Position numbers and translations under genes: made by a program. A DNA stretch of 64,000 nucleotides from Flagellimonas aequoris (GTDB lineage Bacteria > Bacteroidota > Bacteroidia > Flavobacteriales > Flavobacteriaceae), in the NCBI RefSeq assembly GCF_003584165.1, contig NZ_QXFJ01000011.1:80664-144663 (forward strand), given 5' to 3'. The notes beneath the pieces are model-generated. The model saw only the letters and a program-made list of their open reading frames with translations. It did not search any database and was not told the origin of the DNA. Shown piece after piece: positions 11,901 through 21,171 of this stretch. Positions within the stretch are counted from its first letter, which is position 1. Each line of letters starts with the position of its first letter.

Positions 11901-14900
11901 GTAATAAGAACCAATTCTGCCGTAACGGGTGGAAACGATATCGCCATAGATGATATTGAAGCTTTCCAAACCCCAGAAGTTTGTACAGATTCTTTGACTC
12001 TGAACGTAACCGTGGAAGATGGTCATGCTTTTGATGCTGCCATTACCAACTTCACCAATCTTACTTGTAACGGTGCGGCTGATGGTTCAATCACTTTTGA
12101 AGCTGAAAACTTTGATCCGGCCACCGGATTTACCTATCAAGTGGATGGAGGTGCTGTTTCTACGGCTCAATTTGCCAGCCCTATTACGGTAAATGGTCTT
12201 GCCGCCGGCAACCATACCATCACCATTGTAGATCTTAGAGATCCTGCGTGTTCCGTGGTGCTCAACCAAACGTTGACCGAACCTGCGGTATTGGATGTTA
12301 CGGCCTCCATTACTACCCAACTGACCTGTACCAACGGAGGAGCTGTCATTACGGCTGCTGCCACAGGGGGTACGCCAACCTATCAATACCAATTGGAAGA
12401 TGGTGTTGGCGGTATTTTGGTGGCCTTCCAATCATCAACCGTTTTCAACGGCCTTACTGCAGGTGATTATGTGGTAAGGGCAAGGGATACCAATCTGTGC
12501 GAGGATGTTATGACTGTGATGACCGTAGTGGCCCCGACACCCATCGTGTTCACATCGACCCCAACAGCATGTTATAGCGGGAATAATGACGGAAGCATTC
12601 AAGTGGATGTGACCAGTGGAAACGGAAACTATCAATTTAGCTTGAACGGAGGCCCTTGGATGACCCCAACGCCTGCAACCGGAACCACTTATACTTTCGG
12701 AAATCTGACTGCTGGCACTTACACCATAGATGTTCGTGATCAATACGGATGTCTTGGTGTACAACAGAACGTGACCATCGTGGATGCGTTGGTTGCCCAA
12801 GTGCAAGTAGTGGACGTTTCCTCTTGTGCGGATGGAAGCATCACTGTAACTGCTTCAGGTGGATCGCCCACTTTGCAATACGCATTTGTATTGACGGGAG
12901 GTGACCCGACCGGTTTGTTTGCCGCATCCAACGTATATGCCGTAACTACTGGTAATGATGGTACCTATGATGTGTACGTAAGGGATAATTCGGCCACTAG
13001 TCCCTATTGTGAATATATGGAAACGGTGACCGTTAATCCTGGAGTGCCATTGACCATGACGGCCACACCAACAGATCCGCAGTGTCATGACGGTACAGGC
13101 TCTATTTTTGTGGACATCACATCAGGTTTGGCTCCATACACTATCCAGATTATCGATTTGGACAATGGTGGTGCGTCCAACCAAACCAATACCAATGTAC
13201 TGGCTTCAACCAGAACGTATTACAACCTAATGCCGGGCAACTATACCATTAATGTTACCGATGCTGCTGGTTGTACCGTGACCGATACACAAACCATCAA
13301 TAATCCCGATGAACTTACAGGTGTGGTTTCTGGAATTACACCCCCAACCTGTACTGGCTTAGCAAGTGATTTTGGTTTTGGCTTCTCCGGATACCCTACA
13401 ACTTTAGGCACCATTGAGTTTAGTGCTGATGGTGGTACCACTTGGATCGGGGATAATTCCAATCCTGGTGTATCCGATCAATTCACAGGTTATAATTCAG
13501 GTGATACCGTATATCCTTCCATGAGAACCGTGGACGGATTGGGTAACACGCTCTGTCAAACGGATTTGCCTCCATTCATCATTCCATATCCATTGGATGA
13601 TCTGGACATTACCATTTCTGCTTTGGTGGTAAATTGTAATGAACTACAGGTAACCGTACAAGGTTCTGAAGGTTCTCCCGGATATGATTATGCCTACTCG
13701 GATGATCCGGCAAACTTTAACCCTGCAACCGCAACCTGGTTTGCCGGTGGAAGTGTTGACAATTTGGGCAACCCAGTTACCGCAGGATATGGTATGTATC
13801 AATGGACAGGCTTGGTTCCCGGGAGAACATATGTTTTCTACGTAAGGGATAGTGGCGGTTGTGTTAGACAAAGTAATGTGAATGTCAATGATTTGATTAC
13901 CGTTCCTTTGGAAATCACCTCGACCATCACTCCAAGTTGTTTTGGTTTGAGCAACGGAAGCATTACCTATACCGTAACCGATAACCAAGCTCCATTTGAA
14001 ACACAATTCAGATGGAACTTCTACGATATGAGTTCTGGTTCCCCTGTTTTGGTAAGCAGTAGTGGCATTGTTCCCTATGCTTCCCCACAAGATATTACCC
14101 TAACAGGACTACCTGCAGGAAACTACTATATTGAAGTAATTGAGGTTGATGGAAGCAATGTTGACAGTTGTGTGGGAGCCACTGAAAATGAACTATTGGA
14201 GGAATTGGACCCATTATCTGGAACACCTATGGTCCTACAGAATATTAGTTGTAATGCCCCTGGTCTGATTCAAATCCAAAACCCACTTGGCGGTGGAGGC
14301 ATTTATACCTACACCGTAACTGGGCCTGCCGGATTTACTACCATAACCGCAACTACCGACAACCCTATTGAGATACCTGCCAATTCACCTGCCGGAAACT
14401 ATGATGTGACCATGCAAGACCAATTTGGTTGTGGGGTGAATTTGGGCACGGTTCCATTGACCTTGACCCCAAATCCAACTATTGACAGCGTTGTAATTGA
14501 CAATTGTGCCACTCCGATCACGGTGACCATCAATGCCACCAGCGCCGCTGCCCAAATCTTCTATTCTTTGGATGGTGGGGCTACTTATGTGGACAATGGC
14601 GGGGTATTCAATAATGTGGCCCCAGGCTCCTACAATGTTGCTATCATCGACAGCAACGGATGTATGGATACGGATACCATTGTAGTACATGCTCCATTGG
14701 AGTTCACTGCGATCCAAACCGTTGCATTGGATTGTGAGCCAGGCTCCGCTGCCAATGCTGAAATTGAAATAACCGTAATTGCCGGATCAGGAAATTACGA
14801 GTACATGATTGATGGTCCGGGAACGAACGATCAGGCTAGGACTGTGCTTCCATCCAATCCATTTACGTGGACGAATGCCGCCGCCGCCGGTAGCTATAGC

Positions 14901-17900
14901 GTTATCGTATTTGATATGGGAACCGCTCCACCAAACTGTTCCAAGACCATTACCATTGACGTACCCGATGCACCCCTACCTTCCTTTACGGAAACCCATA
15001 TGGACGTTACCTGTAATGGAGGAAGCGATGGTAGTATCACCCTGCACGAAGTGGATAATGGTGTAGGTCCACTGACATTTACCTTAAGTCCAATGCCAGC
15101 GGGGGCTGTATTGAACGGTACCACTTTTGAAAACCTTCCTGCGGGCACTTATAGTGTTCGCGGTGTGGGCACCAATAGCTGTTTTGATGATATTTTCAAT
15201 ATCATCATTGGCGAGCCTGCAACTATTGTGGTTCCTGCTCCAACGGTTGTTGAATTCGGATGTACTGCCGGGAACAATACCAACAACGCCACGATTACTG
15301 TGGATACTGCTTCCATCACTGGAGGTAGTGGAACTTATGTCATCTATGAGTTTATCAACGATGCCGGTTCTGTGGTAGTGCAGTCAGGAAGCAACCCTGT
15401 TTATACGGAAACCAACATCAATGGTGGCAGCTATACCATCAATGTATATGATGAAAATGGCTGTTTGGGCACAACTACAGCGGTAATTGCTCCGTTTGAT
15501 AGTTTGGATTCTGCCAATATTGTTGTGGATGCCGTTGCTACTTGTGTAACGGGTGAAGATATTACCATTACGGCCATCGGTTCCATCACCAACTCAACTA
15601 CGGACCCTGCAAATTATGAGTTCAGGGAGTTGCCTTCTGGCACTTTCCAGGCATCTGGAAGCTTTACGGGTCTATCTGTTGGTGTTCATACCTTTGAGGT
15701 GAGAAACACGGTTACAGGATGTATCCTTACCGTTTCCCACGAAGTGGCCGACCCAGAAATACTGGATCTACTCGTTGTGGGTACCACCAACATCACTTGT
15801 TATGGTGATACGGATGGCACCGTGGAATTGAACTTGGTGGATGCATCCAATGTGACCTACCCAAGCGCAACCAGCTATACCTTGTATTACGACATTAACC
15901 ATACGCCGACCAACTTGGCCGATGACGTAGTGACCACTGGATCTGATGCCGATGGAAGCTTTACCATCACCGGTCTTGCGGCAGGTACGTATTATATAGA
16001 AGTAACCGATACCAACCCTCCGGGTTCTGCTTGTGTGTACAGCGAATCGTTCAACATTGCCGGTCCTGCTGCGGCCATTGCCGGTGCAAGGGTAGTAACC
16101 GATATTACCTGTGTGGGTAACGATGGGGCTATCCAGGTGACCAATGTAACTGGAGGATGGGGTGGATATTCCTACTATGTCGGTACCAGCAGTCCAACAG
16201 GTCCTGGCGACTATGTGGCCAGCCCTAGCTTTACAGGATTGGCAGCGGGAACTTATGAGATATGGGTTATTGATTCAAGTGGATGTGAGCAGTTGATAGA
16301 CACTGTTTCCTTGGCCAATCCAACCCCGATTACCGCTACATTACAGATCAACCAAGAAAATTGTACCAATCTTCAAGGTGAAATCGAAGTGGTAGGAACC
16401 GCAGGTGGTCAAGGTAGTAACTATACCTATCAGTTGATCCGAAATGGTTCCAATGTGGGATCCCCACAGACTAGCCCCACATTCTCAGGTTTGGGTGCTG
16501 GATCTTATGAAGTATTGATTGCCGATCAGTGGACTTGTACCACCACCATTGGACCTGTAGTGCTGACGAACGCCATGACGGCCAATGCCACCGTGGTCAA
16601 ACCTATTGATTGTACCGTAAACCCAGGTGGACAGATTACCATCAATGTCAGTGGAGGTTCTTCAAACTTGACCTTTGATGTGGTTTACCCCGATGGGGTC
16701 ACTACCGCTAGCAATGCTACTGGAGTGTTCACCGGACTTATCCAGCCAGGTGTTTATACCTTCACCATTACGGACAATGATACGGCTACGCCTTGTACCT
16801 TTGTGGTTACCCAAGAATTGGATGACAAGGTTGATCCTATAATCGATGACGTACTAATTGATGATGTAAACTGTAATGGCGGTTCTGACGGAAGTTTGAC
16901 CGTAGTATTGGATCCTGCCACCATAGTAGATCCCGTATACACCTATGAGCTTTACAGAATGTCAAATCTAGGAACACCATACCGATTTGCACAGTCCAGC
17001 CCAGTGTTCGATAATCTTCCTGCGGACAGCTACCGCGTAAGGGTGATTTCATCCAGGGCCTGTGAGGATACCTTCGATGTTACTGTGGGACAACCCGCCC
17101 CATTGACAGCTTCTGCGGTGGCCACGGACTTTGTTTGTAATCCAAACAATGCAGTAAACACTTCAACCATTACCATTAGCCCGGTTGGTGGAACAGGACC
17201 TTATTTCTACAGTAGGGATAATGTGAATTTCCAATCCTCAAACTCGATTCCTGTAGTGGATACGGGCGTTGATCAAAACATTACCCTATATGTGAGGGAT
17301 AGCAATGGTTGTACTACCACAACCTCTGTGATGATACCGACCATCAACAAATTTAGTGTTGCGGTAACCCAGACTACAGCGATCAGTTGTGCCAATTTTG
17401 AAGAAGTGTTGTTAACTGTTACGGATAATGGTGATGTGACCAATACCTACACCTTTGAGTTGTTGCCTGTTGGTAATACCTATGGAACATTGACCGGAAC
17501 TCCTACGAGTACTACGGCCACCTTCGAGTTGAATGCGCCTGGAACCTATACGTTCAGGGTTACGGATAATACTACGGGTTGTTACGTAACAACAGTTGCC
17601 TATACCATTCCACCTTACGATACCATAGACGTTACAGCAACGGCTACTTCTCCTGCCATGTGTTTTGGAGATGCGGGTACTTTGGAAATCAATATTACCG
17701 GTTATACAGGTGCTTATGACTATGAAGTGTTCATGGCCAATGGAACCACAACAGGTATTGTTGGAAGTGGAAATACCTCTACCAACCCATTGAGCATCAC
17801 AGACCCTGCGTTGGTAGGTGGAAACTACTTTGTACGTGTAACCGAAACCGGTTATCCATTCTGTGCCGAGGATTCCAATACTATTACCATTGTGTCACCG

Positions 17901-20156
17901 AGCAGCCCATTGGCATTTGTTCCACAACAAGTGGCCAGTGTAACCTGTACCAATGACCAAGGTGAGATATTGGTGGCCCCAACAGGTGGATATGCCCCTT
18001 ATGACATCATATTGACCAATACCTCAACAACCCAAGTATACACGGCGAACAATGTGAGCAGCTATGTTTTTACAGGGCTTGCTGCCGGCGCATATGAAGT
18101 TAGGGTTACCGATAATGGTGGTTGTGAAGTAGTTGACAACTCACTTACATTGTTCTTGCCAACACCCATAACTGCCGATATTGATGCCGCTCCGATTGAC
18201 TTGACCTGTTACGGAGACGAAAGTGCCTCTGTATGGGCCTACAATGTTGCGGGAGGTGAAGGTTCTTATGTATATCAGTTGAACATCTATGATGCAACAG
18301 GAACCAACATTGTCTTCACAACAGGAGAGCAAGGCAACAATACCTTTACTGGGTTGGGTGCTGGTATTTACAGCATCACCGTATCCGATGGATGGAACTG
18401 CGGTGTGGAAACCCCACAGGTCACCATCAATGAGCCAACTGAAGTTATGGCTTCTTTGGTACAGGTTACTGAAATGACTTGTCTTAATGATGCCGAAATT
18501 CGATTGACCGCCGGAGGAGGAAATGGTTCCTACGAATACAGTAGCGACAACATCAACTTTACACCGATGGGTGGTAATTCCGTTACCCTTACCGTTGGAG
18601 CTGGTGTATACCAATTCTATGTACGTGACACCAACGGTTGTGAGGCTGAAATTTCCAATCAGGTGAGTATAGATCCTATTCCACCATTGACTTTGAATAT
18701 TGACGAATCTGCAGCCATAATCAATTGTATGGGTGAAGCATCGGCAACCATCATTGCATCGGCAACTGGTGGTCTGGGTAACTACAACTATGAACTGTTC
18801 TCCGATGCTGCATTGACAAACTTGTTGGCCGGACCACAAACCAGTGGCACCTTCAACATGTTATCGGCTGGCAGCTATTATGTTCGAGTAACCAGTGAGG
18901 ACTGTGTGGAGGTTTCTCCAGAAATTGTAATCGTGGACCCAGCTCCATTACAGGTTGATAATCAAGATTTCTCCAATGTTACCTGTTCCGGAATGGACGA
19001 TGGTACCATTACTGTGGAAGTTTCCGGAGGTACTGGACAGATTCTTTATGCCATTTCTCCAAACTTGGATCAATTCGATACTGAAAATACCTTTACCGAT
19101 TTGGCTCCTGGTATCTATGATGTGATTGCACAGGATGTGAACGGATGTTTCATCACCTTCCAATTCGAAATCACTCAACCAGAACCTATTCAGGCCGAAG
19201 CAGTGAACATTATGCACGAAGTATGCTACAACAGTGCCGATGGTTCGTTTGAATTGCAGATCACTGGAGGAACTGCACCTTATGAAACCAGTCTGGACTC
19301 CAATGCAGATGCAGATTTTGTACAAGACCAGTTCTTGTTCCAAAACCTTTCTGCAGGTACCCATGTGGTCTTTATTAGGGATGCCCAAGGTTGTGATACC
19401 AATGTGTTTGTAGAAATTGAACCCGGAGTGAACCTTGCTGCTACCGTTACCCCAATGTACGAGTGTACTGGTAATATTCCTGATAACTATCTGGATATTG
19501 TGTTCGAAGATCCTTCGGTTTCGGCAGACGTATTGTATGCTTTGGATTCCACCGATCCCGCTGATATGCAATTGACCGCAGATTATAGAAACATGGCACC
19601 TGGTGACCATTATATCACCATTGCACATGCTAATGGATGTATGGTAACCTATGACTTTACCATTGAAGGCTACGAGCCGCTTACCTTGGTATTGGAGAAC
19701 AATATCATCAACCAGATTTCTGCCGTTGCAAACGGTGGTGTGGAAGAATATACCTTCTATTTCAACGATCACAACAATGGTAGTGATAACATCTTCTACA
19801 TTAACCGAACTGACACATACACGGTTACCGTGATTGATCAGAACGGTTGTGAGGTGCAGGCACAGATATTTATGGAATTTATAGATGTGGAATTCCCTAG
19901 TTTCTTTACACCAGATGGTGATGGATTGAACGATACCTGGATTCCAGATCATTTAGAAGGCTTCCCCAATGCACTAATTAAGATTTACGATCGTTATGGT
20001 AGAGTAGTGGAAGAGATGACCCGCGATACCCAAGGTTGGGATGGTGATTATGACGGAAAACCATTGCCAACGGGTGACTACTGGTATGTAGTTAAATTGA
20101 AAGGTGATCTTGACGATCGTGAGTTCGTGGGCCACTTCACCCTATATCGACAATAA
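5946..20156 (+). CDS. sprB: Giant SprB-type gliding adhesin, 4736 residues, T9SS type B cargo
   Basis: Encodes a cell-surface filament protein; SprB of F. johnsoniae (about 6500 residues) is the mobile adhesin propelled by the gliding motor. Order: signal peptide 1-24; an N-terminal globular region to about 360; a DUF11-type domain about 365-470 (YVLRFQNVGNDDA); then several dozen tandem SprB repeats of about 70-90 residues with the cores VTCxGxxDGxI, GGTxPYxYSxDG, FxxLxAGTYxxxVxDxxGC; and a C-terminal sorting domain about 4649-4736 (FFTPDGDGLNDTW ... PTGDYWYVVKL). An unrelated jelly-roll-like domain of about 200 residues interrupts the repeats (see separate entry). Cysteines recur in nearly every repeat. 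It lies between sprD-like and sprF genes, supporting co-expression. Function as the gliding adhesin is inferred from architecture plus synteny. Confidence 0.9.
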   Translation: MKQSLLRWGIAACILLFYFTGEAQVKNNFEVRYENKLKGDLTFIANNIVNRDGSTTDPEDPYNSTGSSSSYNDDLNMQYIDIDGDSNTFSSSSATLSVPDPDCSLIRYAGLYWSAVYKGSNRSDFNQVKFQVPGGSYVDLTADEILFDGYNDSDFGNYSPYACYKDVTSLLTALPNPDGEYFVANVRASSGSSITGGISGGWTLIVVYENPTLPGKYITTFDGYAGIKSGQTVDIPFSGFTTLPSPFPVNAKLGVAALEGDNKISGDQLAIKADSNGSFTTLSNTVNPSNNFFNSNITIEGSIVTTRNPNSTNTLGWDVDLFTIPNPNQTVIPNDETGATLRASSTQDKYDIFFTSLDVEIIEPLMNLAKTVEDIGGNDITGQGVHLGQYLDYVLRFQNVGNDDAVNYTIKDVLPINVTLDEASITMPAGVTYTYDPLTRTIEFTIPDSIVEEGDPAATIRMRVQVAENCFDFIDACTDIIQNLAYSTYRGAINTAQITDDPSVSDFDGCGFGTPGATNFLLDDLSACNFSRTVQLCGDDVLLDAGDNFDNYIWYRDENGNNQIDIGTDTVITDANSDGDPSTMLVSEVGTYLVDKQVADPCKDFMEIIVVELFGSVQSNPITALINDTSNTIDGDVIVCPNDGSETPEIFLCGLNDTELIQINIPDATSIVWEQLDEASCPAVTDGCANTNAGCTWNTVDTGNDFLASNSGQYRLVINYQNGCFSRFYFNIYKNPLDPQYTSSDIICNTPGNITVTNMPLTYEFQLVNQTTGTVLVPYQSNPSFDIATNGAYMVEMRQQGVTDGCVFVLDNIGILDRDFQVDVTTKDTDCNGLGEISISILNVEPQYYYEVSLGGTVVDTYGPSTDNNYTFENLNDGVYDISVSTDDGCTYTQQVTINDFTDLELTARVSQHITCKEGNILMESTGGKTPHTYAIWSYVDEGGNTVISYPSVTDVPASAFQTSQIFDIYDPGQYTFIVVDRNNCYDISNTVTIEFRPAADFNATSTTDVLCYGEATGTINFNLVNSNGYQLTYYLFDATGFDENNYNYANALATNASGNFPGLTSGDYVVVINQRKGSASCDYFEYHTISAPSFALDADAVLIQGYTCLQDGIIEAQNVTGGTSPYQYSIDGVTFGASPTFPNLTDGTYSITVRDDNGCTFVTNSITIDPLDPPTDLSFSATNPLCPTFVSDVTVTPTGGTPGLVYEIISPAGSAVNNGNNATFAGLSPGTYLFRVTDANGCVYDESFTIDPVTEISVVGQLVSNITCFGASDGEILYTVASFNTDYDYTVTGPANFSGSAQTNGTISLTGLAEGTYTISVTDNFTNCTDTTNVTIAAPPAAITAPVTVNQPTCLANGDATIVASGGWGSYTYEITSAPAGYVLTGPQSNGLFANLNIGGTYTFTVTDANGCVLTDTFDIVPAVAPVLAIVPNDICYDDAVGLTLTANVTSGGDGNYEYSLNGGPYGSSNVFTGLGPGTYTIAVRDGNDCTDTETITIDPELSVVASAPNITACTTDTDVTITAAGGDGNYVYAVVANGVTPVAGDFSTTNPISVTGAGDYDVYVRDNGGASGYCEASYDITITQDPPLVISVTDTGILCSGESQAQITITASGGEAPYMYSINNGATYQPSNTFVNQPAGSYNIRVRDANNCEVTQIYTITEPLTLSASAAVTALAECYPGMGAEVRITNAIGGTAPYEYSFDGGSTYGASSIGYLLPGTHTLYIRDANLCSYPMTVTIDPEPTPPTATTSIDYECDGEGTITVTPSSTDFDYTYEIDGNPNTPDTSNIFSDVAVGSHTITVNYTSNIAPSPSVLLLETFGTGPNTSIPEVDPAYCYEPQNGAVNSCGWGIDTHIQDGEYSVTQTIVNPYGTWRNPNDHSGLANGRFLAMNVGGAVGPNGIIYAKRNIEVVPNRDITISLWAFNLLRTGTSGADPDIDIQLVDGGGTVIASTTTGNVPKNNDANDWQNYTVTLNPGANNNLDIVIRTNSAVTGGNDIAIDDIEAFQTPEVCTDSLTLNVTVEDGHAFDAAITNFTNLTCNGAADGSITFEAENFDPATGFTYQVDGGAVSTAQFASPITVNGLAAGNHTITIVDLRDPACSVVLNQTLTEPAVLDVTASITTQLTCTNGGAVITAAATGGTPTYQYQLEDGVGGILVAFQSSTVFNGLTAGDYVVRARDTNLCEDVMTVMTVVAPTPIVFTSTPTACYSGNNDGSIQVDVTSGNGNYQFSLNGGPWMTPTPATGTTYTFGNLTAGTYTIDVRDQYGCLGVQQNVTIVDALVAQVQVVDVSSCADGSITVTASGGSPTLQYAFVLTGGDPTGLFAASNVYAVTTGNDGTYDVYVRDNSATSPYCEYMETVTVNPGVPLTMTATPTDPQCHDGTGSIFVDITSGLAPYTIQIIDLDNGGASNQTNTNVLASTRTYYNLMPGNYTINVTDAAGCTVTDTQTINNPDELTGVVSGITPPTCTGLASDFGFGFSGYPTTLGTIEFSADGGTTWIGDNSNPGVSDQFTGYNSGDTVYPSMRTVDGLGNTLCQTDLPPFIIPYPLDDLDITISALVVNCNELQVTVQGSEGSPGYDYAYSDDPANFNPATATWFAGGSVDNLGNPVTAGYGMYQWTGLVPGRTYVFYVRDSGGCVRQSNVNVNDLITVPLEITSTITPSCFGLSNGSITYTVTDNQAPFETQFRWNFYDMSSGSPVLVSSSGIVPYASPQDITLTGLPAGNYYIEVIEVDGSNVDSCVGATENELLEELDPLSGTPMVLQNISCNAPGLIQIQNPLGGGGIYTYTVTGPAGFTTITATTDNPIEIPANSPAGNYDVTMQDQFGCGVNLGTVPLTLTPNPTIDSVVIDNCATPITVTINATSAAAQIFYSLDGGATYVDNGGVFNNVAPGSYNVAIIDSNGCMDTDTIVVHAPLEFTAIQTVALDCEPGSAANAEIEITVIAGSGNYEYMIDGPGTNDQARTVLPSNPFTWTNAAAAGSYSVIVFDMGTAPPNCSKTITIDVPDAPLPSFTETHMDVTCNGGSDGSITLHEVDNGVGPLTFTLSPMPAGAVLNGTTFENLPAGTYSVRGVGTNSCFDDIFNIIIGEPATIVVPAPTVVEFGCTAGNNTNNATITVDTASITGGSGTYVIYEFINDAGSVVVQSGSNPVYTETNINGGSYTINVYDENGCLGTTTAVIAPFDSLDSANIVVDAVATCVTGEDITITAIGSITNSTTDPANYEFRELPSGTFQASGSFTGLSVGVHTFEVRNTVTGCILTVSHEVADPEILDLLVVGTTNITCYGDTDGTVELNLVDASNVTYPSATSYTLYYDINHTPTNLADDVVTTGSDADGSFTITGLAAGTYYIEVTDTNPPGSACVYSESFNIAGPAAAIAGARVVTDITCVGNDGAIQVTNVTGGWGGYSYYVGTSSPTGPGDYVASPSFTGLAAGTYEIWVIDSSGCEQLIDTVSLANPTPITATLQINQENCTNLQGEIEVVGTAGGQGSNYTYQLIRNGSNVGSPQTSPTFSGLGAGSYEVLIADQWTCTTTIGPVVLTNAMTANATVVKPIDCTVNPGGQITINVSGGSSNLTFDVVYPDGVTTASNATGVFTGLIQPGVYTFTITDNDTATPCTFVVTQELDDKVDPIIDDVLIDDVNCNGGSDGSLTVVLDPATIVDPVYTYELYRMSNLGTPYRFAQSSPVFDNLPADSYRVRVISSRACEDTFDVTVGQPAPLTASAVATDFVCNPNNAVNTSTITISPVGGTGPYFYSRDNVNFQSSNSIPVVDTGVDQNITLYVRDSNGCTTTTSVMIPTINKFSVAVTQTTAISCANFEEVLLTVTDNGDVTNTYTFELLPVGNTYGTLTGTPTSTTATFELNAPGTYTFRVTDNTTGCYVTTVAYTIPPYDTIDVTATATSPAMCFGDAGTLEINITGYTGAYDYEVFMANGTTTGIVGSGNTSTNPLSITDPALVGGNYFVRVTETGYPFCAEDSNTITIVSPSSPLAFVPQQVASVTCTNDQGEILVAPTGGYAPYDIILTNTSTTQVYTANNVSSYVFTGLAAGAYEVRVTDNGGCEVVDNSLTLFLPTPITADIDAAPIDLTCYGDESASVWAYNVAGGEGSYVYQLNIYDATGTNIVFTTGEQGNNTFTGLGAGIYSITVSDGWNCGVETPQVTINEPTEVMASLVQVTEMTCLNDAEIRLTAGGGNGSYEYSSDNINFTPMGGNSVTLTVGAGVYQFYVRDTNGCEAEISNQVSIDPIPPLTLNIDESAAIINCMGEASATIIASATGGLGNYNYELFSDAALTNLLAGPQTSGTFNMLSAGSYYVRVTSEDCVEVSPEIVIVDPAPLQVDNQDFSNVTCSGMDDGTITVEVSGGTGQILYAISPNLDQFDTENTFTDLAPGIYDVIAQDVNGCFITFQFEITQPEPIQAEAVNIMHEVCYNSADGSFELQITGGTAPYETSLDSNADADFVQDQFLFQNLSAGTHVVFIRDAQGCDTNVFVEIEPGVNLAATVTPMYECTGNIPDNYLDIVFEDPSVSADVLYALDSTDPADMQLTADYRNMAPGDHYITIAHANGCMVTYDFTIEGYEPLTLVLENNIINQISAVANGGVEEYTFYFNDHNNGSDNIFYINRTDTYTVTVIDQNGCEVQAQIFMEFIDVEFPSFFTPDGDGLNDTWIPDHLEGFPNALIKIYDRYGRVVEEMTRDTQGWDGDYDGKPLPTGDYWYVVKLKGDLDDREFVGHFTLYRQ
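8400..19700 (+). repeat. Long array of degenerate SprB coding repeats
   Basis: Protein-level tandem repeats inside the giant adhesin. Each unit is about 210-270 bases and encodes a Cys-containing start (TCxGxxDG), a Pro-Tyr strand (PYxYS), a Phe-x-x-Leu-x-x-Gly-x-Tyr turn and an ending Val-x-Asp-x-x-Gly-Cys. Copies are clearly related in protein but diverged in DNA, so this is an old array rather than a recent expansion. Boundaries are approximate. Confidence 0.8.
11390..11985 (+). other. Non-repeat lectin/jelly-roll-like domain embedded in SprB repeats
   Basis: Residues about 1815-2013 of the adhesin break the repeat pattern. They read LLLETFGTG, GDxxYSVTQ-like and NGRFLAMNVGG strands, then RNIEVVPNRDITISLWAFN, IDIQLVDGGG, DWQNYTVTL and a terminal NDIAIDDIEA. 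This strand order (ETFG start, IAIDDI end) is seen in MAM/carbohydrate-binding jelly-roll domains of secreted bacterial proteins. A ligand-binding role is inference; the break in the repeat pattern is directly visible. Confidence 0.6.
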
Positions 20157-20175
20157 CGCTTAACCTGCTGACCCC

Positions 20176-21126
20176 ATGTTCAAAAAAGTATATTCAACTG
20201 TCTTCCTTTTTTTGTTGGCGCTTTGTGCCAGTGGACAGGAGTTGACCATACCACAACTATCACAATATATTGCAGATAACCCCTTTATCATGTCCCCGAC
20301 CTATGCAGGTATCGGGGACCACATAAAGGTTCGTCTCAATGGTCTTACTCAATGGGTGGGCATCAAGGACGCTCCGGACACCCAGACCTTGGCAGCTGAT
20401 GCCAGGATAGGAAACCGCTCCGGTGTTGGTATGTTGTTATATAACGATAGTAACGGGGAAACCAAACAAAGGGGGGCAAGGGTTTCTTTTGCACACCACC
20501 TTACTTTGGACAGGTATGATGATATCTTTCTTTCTTTTGGTATCTCGTACAACTTTAACCAGTTCCGCATCGATGTGGAGAACTTTAATGCCAACAATGG
20601 CCAGCTTCCCACAGACGATAAGGCGACAACCAACCACAACTTTGATCTTGGTGTTTTGTACCGATACGATAAGTTCTATTTCAGTCTGAATGCCTCCAAC
20701 GTGCTCAACAAAAATTTAGAGCGGTTCAATCCCACTTTTGAGCCCAATACCTTAAGGAACTATTATGTGTACACAGGTTATAGTATCTCCAAGAGCAAGA
20801 ACAGTAAATTGGAGATAGAGCCTTCCGTTTTCTTTCAATGGTTTGAAAGCGATGGTCGTTCCGTAACCGATCTTAACGCCAAGTTCCGCTTTCACGATTT
20901 TGAGGATTATTACTATGTTGGGCTTACCTATCGCTTTTTGAACGATCAGTTGGGAGAACCTCTTTACATTGCCCCAATTGCCGGGTTTAAAAAGAACAAT
21001 TTTTATTTTGGATACTCCTATCAGATCATTACCAACGAAATTTTGGGATATAGTACTGGTACACACGTTCTTACGGTAGGGATGGATCTCTTCCAAGGAA
21101 TCAGTAACTGTAGGTGTATGTATTGA
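20176..21126 (+). CDS. sprF: PorP/SprF-family type IX secretion membrane protein
   Basis: A 316-residue outer-membrane protein needed, in F. johnsoniae, for secretion of the SprB adhesin. Signal peptide about 1-21 (ending CASGQ), then the classic family start QYIADNPFIMSPTYAG, LNGLTQWVGIKDAP and NRSGVGMLLYND, followed by alternating aromatic strands and a C-terminal strand (HVLTVGMDLFQG). Length is normal for the family (about 300-330). It follows the adhesin gene by 19 bases, the position of sprF in the described operon. A promoter for the next gene begins at its stop codon. Family call very secure; substrate pairing with the adjacent adhesin is inferred from position. Confidence 0.92.
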   Translation: MFKKVYSTVFLFLLALCASGQELTIPQLSQYIADNPFIMSPTYAGIGDHIKVRLNGLTQWVGIKDAPDTQTLAADARIGNRSGVGMLLYNDSNGETKQRGARVSFAHHLTLDRYDDIFLSFGISYNFNQFRIDVENFNANNGQLPTDDKATTNHNFDLGVLYRYDKFYFSLNASNVLNKNLERFNPTFEPNTLRNYYVYTGYSISKSKNSKLEIEPSVFFQWFESDGRSVTDLNAKFRFHDFEDYYYVGLTYRFLNDQLGEPLYIAPIAGFKKNNFYFGYSYQIITNEILGYSTGTHVLTVGMDLFQGISNCRCMY

Positions 21127-21151
21127 TTTAGCCCGTTTTATCCTATTTTTG
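21123..21151 (+). promoter_or_regulatory. Bacteroidota-type promoter for folB
   Basis: TTG at 21123-21125, 18 bases, then TATTTTTG at 21144-21151, matching TTG-N17-23-TAnnTTTG. The GTG start of folB is 20 bases downstream. Overlaps the end of sprF. Confidence 0.6.
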
Positions 21152-21171
21152 CCGTTCTTAAAGGCATCTCT

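Noticed and set aside
8400..19700. CRISPR-like or satellite DNA interpretation of the repeats in the adhesin gene
   Set aside because: Repeats are in frame, diverged at DNA level and without constant spacers; they are protein domains.
18948..19952. Open frame of 334 codons on the reverse strand inside the giant adhesin gene
   Set aside because: It is antisense to SprB repeats and shows no family features; the low stop frequency follows from the codon use of the repeat gene.
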